Of a stretch of DNA of 64,000 bases, positions 59,428-64,000 are shown in pieces. Made by a program: the position numbers and the translations under genes. The stretch is from Camarhynchus parvulus. Lineage: Eukaryota; Chordata; Aves; Passeriformes; Thraupidae. The DNA is taken from positions 16,105,733 to 16,169,732 of the forward strand of contig NC_044574.1 of the NCBI RefSeq assembly GCF_901933205.1. The letters are read 5' to 3'. The notes beneath the pieces are model-generated. The model made no database searches and was not told where the DNA came from. It saw only the letters and a program-made list of their open reading frames with translations. Every line of letters begins with the position of its first letter. Position 1 is the stretch's first letter.

Positions 59428-62400
59428 AAATGTCATAGAGCCCAAAAATATAGATAGTACTGAAATTAATTTACATGAGCTAAAGGAAAAATTTATTGAT
59501 ACCTATTGGTCCTGCCGGTACAAGTGTACATCTCACCTTCAGGTCAGAAAGATGTACTAAAACCCACTAGGCTTACCCTATACTTTGTCTCTTTTTAATT
59601 CTATGTTTTCAGCACCTCATGTTGGCAGATATCTTTGTTGAATTACCCAAGGAATAAGCTTGAAACAAACAGCCTTCTCTCTGAAGCACAGAATCTGGGG
59701 TTCAAGTAACACAGATACAAGTGATGAAAATAAAAAAAAACAACAACCAAACACAAATCAAAACAGAAACATTAAGAAGAGGATCCCAAGTAGGAAACAG
59801 ATTCTGTTATCAATGTAAATATACAGGTAAGAGACTACGTCAAGGAGGAAATAATGCATGGAAACAAAGAGTGAATGGTAATTCTGGACTAAGCATCCTG
59901 CATTCTGCCCATCACATCTCAAATACTCTCCCCTGTTTGCTGCCAATGAGGATTTCTCCCAGACTCAAAGCCCTTACAGAGAGCAAGACAGAAAAAAAAC
60001 TGGAGAAACCAAATGAGCCTAGACTACGACAAATGAACTAAAGGAAGAGGTCAGAGCATCAAAAGTGCAAGAGCAAGGGAGCTGGTGAGGGATGTAAAAC
60101 AGAGCATTCCTGACAGCAGCCCCAATAGCTGATGGATGCTGCCAAGTGTTGCCCAGGAACAGAGACATCACTGTCAGAAGGAAAGTACTGAGCTGAACTC
60201 AACATCTGATATTGAGCTGACACTTCCATCCAACCCACTAAGAAACTTCTTAAGGCAACACAATCAGGAAAAGAAAAACAGAAGTTACATGATGCTGTTT
60301 TTCAATACAATATCTTGTGTTCAGAGATGATCTCACCCACAGCAAGGCTTTCCCTACCAGGACCTTGTCATTGAGTAATATTGCAAGACCTTTCTCCTGC
60401 TAAAAGCAACATCTGGATTTAGAGTATCTATTCAAATCAGACCCAGAAAACAAAGAAATTCTGTGCTGAGTCATGCTCAGAATAATTCTTACCTTCTCTG
60501 TGGTTCCTCTCAGCTGCAGATATTGGACAATGTTTCCCAAGAAAGAATGCAAATAAAGTACTTCATTATTAGTCCTGCAAATAAGTCACTTTCACAATAC
60601 CAGTATTGCATAACTTGTTTTCATGTAATACAGTCATCTGCATAATAATAATTGGTCTTCCCAGACCCTTTGACAGAACCACAAATTATAAGAACAAGTG
60701 TTGGGGTGGCATGCTATGTTTGTTTAAGAGGACTATTCTAGAATGTCTGCAGTAATGCATAATGCACAATAAAGGTGATAAATTTTACCAGTGCTATCCA
60801 AAATGCTGATGGTTAAGTACAGTATCCTTTTTTATTATGCTTACACAAGATAAACCCATGTAATATGAGCATGATAGAGTGATAAAAATTAAATCATAGT
60901 GACATTAAACTACCATATAATTGTTTTCCACAGAATCCTATGGTTTTAGCCAGATCCCACTGCACTATTGTCAGATAATACATGCTGATTATTTCTTGAA
61001 ATATAAGTCAGAATTTTTGAATTGCTAGTTTCTACATCTCATTAAACCAATGGGACACTACATAGGATAACACAGATTAAAGGTTAAAATCTTCCTAGTC
61101 TCTTTGATATTTTTGATGTTGTCTCTTATTTTAAAATCAGAGCAGTGATAGTCCTAACTGTAAGATTTTCAAAGGTACTTGAAACAAAAACATCAAGTAT
61201 TGAAATTGCTTTAACTTCTTCACCTTGTCTTCTGTCATTGTGTTCGCTTCTTTCTCCTCCCATACACAAAAACACATTCTCACACACACCAAAAAAGCAC
61301 TGAAAGTTAGAAAGAGTCAACATTTTTTTAATGTGAAAATATAGAAATAGACTCTCATAAATGTGAAGCTACCATGGCTTGAAGTCTAAACATTCAGCAC
61401 ATAATTTGTAACTTTAATCAACACATCTCATTTTGCTAATGTGTACTGACTGGCTGCCTGAGTGCTAATGAGCGTCCCTGAATGCTAATGGCTCTGTGAA
61501 ACTAGATGGCCTCCGAGCATCACATGGATTATCTGAAACTTATTTGCATCTCAGATTCCCAGCACCATTCAGCTTCACCTCTCTTTGACCTTCACATTTT
61601 ATAAACTAGAGAGAACAGTTGTGTTATGAAAGAAAAGACAAAACTCAACCAAGAAATGCAGGCAGGCATATATCCATCTAGACTACCTCAGAAACAATTT
61701 AATGAGTTGAATATTCTCACACTAGAATATGGTCACTGTAAGTCATTATACATCTTGTCTCCCTTTTCTTTGAACTCTAATGCTTCCAAGACATATGCCT
61801 AGGAATACAGTGTACATAACCAGGAAATAGTAAGAGGATTGTGAGAAGAATTAATACCTTTTAGAACCAATTGATTTGCCAGCAATTAAACATATTGAAT
61901 ATATTATACATTACTGCATGTATTACTATGAGGAAATATCATACATATATGTCTCATAAATTCAGCACAGCTGGAAAAAAACCCCAAGAATTCAAGTACA
62001 CAAGACCTCCTTCAAATCCCATGCCATGTATTAAAATTGTATATTCCCTTTTGTTCAACATATAGCATTTCTTTGGTGATGGTCAGATGTGTTCTGCAAC
62101 TTCACAAAAGCCCCGCTCTCCTGTTCCAGTGAGTAGATATTGCATCAATGCCCTGCTTTAAAGGGAAACCTATATTCAAGGTATTATTTCACTGCCTACT
62201 GCATGTCTTAGGACTCTATAAAAAGTCAGAAATATTTTCCTTGAGAGATTTTTTTGTTTTCTGAATTGTGTTTCATGCTGTTTTGGTTTTTTTTTGTGAA
62301 GAAATCCATAGATACAAATATATACACGTGTACATGTACAATTACATATTTGCAGGCAAAAAAACTTTCTCATCTATAAAGAGACATGAAAATTATAATT

Positions 62401-62529
62401 GAAGAATATGATGCAAATATTATTTTAAAATAAACTGTCTTTTTATTACTCTCAGAGTAAACTGATAATCAGATCTGTTTCCCAGCTTGAAATACAGTGG
62501 AAGAACTTGATATATTGTTAAAGTCAAAA
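59428..62529. other. No recognised gene
   Basis: AT-rich DNA. The 106-codon plus frame at 59721-60041 begins in an A-rich run and has no recognisable domain. The stretch contains a cluster of homeobox/POU-like motifs (61430-61580, listed separately) and the palindrome TACACGTGTA near 62324, which includes a CACGTG E-box. Confidence 0.6.
61430..61580. promoter_or_regulatory. Candidate enhancer: cluster of GCTAAT, POU octamer and GGATTA motifs
   Basis: Within 115 bp there are three GCTAAT motifs (61435-61440, 61464-61469, 61484-61489), an exact POU octamer ATTTGCAT (61542-61549) and GGATTA, a bicoid/OTX-type site (61526-61531). Two of the GCTAAT sites sit in a partial duplication (GTGCTAATGAGCGTCC / AATGCTAATGGCTCTG, 20-bp period). 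Homotypic clustering is typical of developmental enhancers. The edges are arbitrary and conservation is untested. Confidence 0.4.
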
Positions 62530-62755
62530 CCCAGGAGATGCCATTAGATCATCTGGTTTGATCTCTGCAATGTTCACTCCATTTGACCACCAAATTAATT
62601 ATGGAATCCTTAAGATGTGGTTGACTCAAACATACCTCCAAAAAAGGTGTGTGACTTTGATCTGACAACTTCGAGTCATGGAGTATCCACATGTTCTCTG
62701 TATGTTTGGTTTGCAGTGACTTAATCACTTCTTCTTTTAAATTTACTGTGGTAAA
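62530..62755 (-). mobile_element. Possible very old CR1-like LINE fragment
   Basis: 'caggagatgccattagatcatctggtttgatctctg' (62532), 'acttcgagtcatggagtatccacatgttctctgta' (62669) and 'ttaatcacttcttcttttaaatttactgtgg' (62722) resemble, in order, the reverse complement of a 3' segment of an old amniote CR1 subfamily. The corresponding blocks there are 'GATCATCTAGTCTGACCTCCTG', 'GATGGAGAATCCACCACATCCC' and 'TTAATCACCCTCACTGTTAAAAATTT'. Similarity is weak and from memory. An unrelated unique sequence remains possible. Confidence 0.5.
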
Positions 62756-64000
62756 ATCTTTTGATACATGGAGAAAATTAAAACTAAAGACTGTAGGCTT
62801 CTGTATCTGCTTTAGCATCCATCTGAACACATTAACATTGGCTACCTTATCCAACAAGTTCTTTTTCTTTTACTATTTACATTTTCTCCCCTCCGCTCTT
62901 CTGAATTTTGTCTAGTATTTCAAGATTTATTAAAAATTACCAGCATGCCAGATGTCTTTTTAATTCTTTAAAGACTGTTTGGTACAAATTATCTGCAACT
63001 CTGAAAGTGTTTATCCTTTAATGTCTATCTATGCCCTGAAAAGCACTTCCTTATCCTCATGGAATGCAAACACATGGCTTTCCAAGTACGGAACAGAAAG
63101 TCTTACTGAATATTTCTACATCTTCTTTATAATCATTAACTATTAATTTATTTCTCGTTGGTAATGGATCTATAGCACCTCTAGGATTTTCTCTGACTCC
63201 TCATTATGATTAGCTTTTGGTTTCTCCCCTATTGTCCTTGGATTCCTTACAAGTTTTCTGTATTTTTTTATCTTCCAAATTATGCACACAGCTACTTATT
63301 TACCAAAAGTACTTTTTTTTAACTATAAAAAATGGCATGTCCTACAAAAAGACAGCTGTTATCATGAAACCATCTCCAGAGACAGCTGCATAAAAATCAG
63401 GTGTGTGTAAGACTGAAGACAAGTTTTTAAAAGACAAAGCTCAGGGGATCATGGATTCTTCAGGAAGAATGCAAATTAGTGTCTAAAACAAATTATGTCA
63501 CTGCACGATCAGGAAGCCTAAGACCCCTGCATTAAAAATGTTATGACTTAACCTTTATAAAACACAAGTCAGTAATAGAAATTTGGTGAAACAATTAGAT
63601 TTGACATTGTAAGGAATTTTAGCCCATCCTAACAAGGAGGAGTGTGATGTTTGTTACAGTCATACATGGTAGGTACCAGCATCTGCCACAATCACATCAA
63701 GAATTTATAAAGAAAAAACTGCAGTGTAAGAAAAAAGCTAATATTTTAGCAGACTAAAGCCTATGTGAGTAACTTTATTGGAGAAGTAAATTGTTCTGGG
63801 TACATGCCTAACACTTTTCATAGCTAATTCTCAAATGCAAAACTATACATTACAAGTTGGACAAAAAATGAATAAAAATGAAAGCATTATAATTTATAAA
63901 CACATTGTATTAGTAATAGTCAAACAAACATAAAAGCATCTTGGACTGATAAGATTTATTCAGAAGATTCCCATTAATACTACTGGGACTTTATTACAGT
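62756..64000. other. No recognised gene; possible further old repeat near 62990-63310
   Basis: AT-rich DNA to the window edge. The pyrimidine-rich segment 63160-63290 (TTTCTCCCCTATTGTCCTTGG, TTTTCTGTATTTTTTTATCTTCC) faintly resembles another part of old CR1 3' UTRs. The match is too weak to annotate as an element. No exon or RNA gene was recognised. Confidence 0.5.

Noticed and set aside
62990..63310. Possible continuation of an old CR1 3' UTR.
   Set aside because: Only faint similarity of pyrimidine-rich words. It would need a profile search, and it was left out of the mobile-element calls.
1..64000. CRISPR arrays, bacterial operons, prophage, rRNA or tRNA genes.
   Set aside because: No spaced direct-repeat array, no dense same-strand long ORFs and no recognisable RNA gene. 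The repeat content is vertebrate.

Overview
The window looks like nuclear DNA from a bird, most likely a songbird (Passeriformes). It is AT-rich and CpG-poor. Its recognisable interspersed repeats are CR1 LINEs and endogenous-retrovirus solo LTRs of the kinds abundant in avian genomes, and I see none of the Alu/L1 background of a mammal. The bird assignment rests on the repeat families. The songbird assignment rests on my recollection of passerine LTR sequences and is weaker.

I found no convincing protein-coding exon, no tRNA or rRNA gene and no bacterial-type feature in 64 kb. All open frames are short. The longest lie in a purine microsatellite, in LTRs or in CR1 remnants. The window is best read as intergenic desert or part of a very large intron.

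Layout. 1-6958: unique AT-rich DNA with a small tandem duplication and a CAAA-rich tract. 6959-7276: CR1 3' fragment. 8398-8831: a 430-bp all-purine array with three successive repeat units. 10399-11649: a solo LTR with TGTC/GACA ends and a GTGTG target duplication. 13395-13610 and 25265-26415: very old CR1 remnants. 30595-31256: a decayed CR1. 39886-40460: a younger CR1 with an open ORF2 C-terminal frame and an internal deletion. 40803-41316: an LTR with TATA box and AATAAA. 42390-42870: a candidate regulatory block with a near-perfect RFX X-box. 43331-43382: two tandem hairpins. 52481-52800: a short solo LTR with a 6-bp target duplication. 54678-54708: a 31-bp palindrome. 59034-59427: an LTR ending in ATATCACA. 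61430-61580: a cluster of homeobox/POU-type motifs. 62530-62755: a possible ancient CR1 piece.

No set of genes here works together. What can be described is repeat history, retroviral promoter and poly(A) signals left in solo LTRs, unusual DNA-structure sequences, and a few candidate noncoding regulatory elements. I did not find a new biological system and do not claim one.
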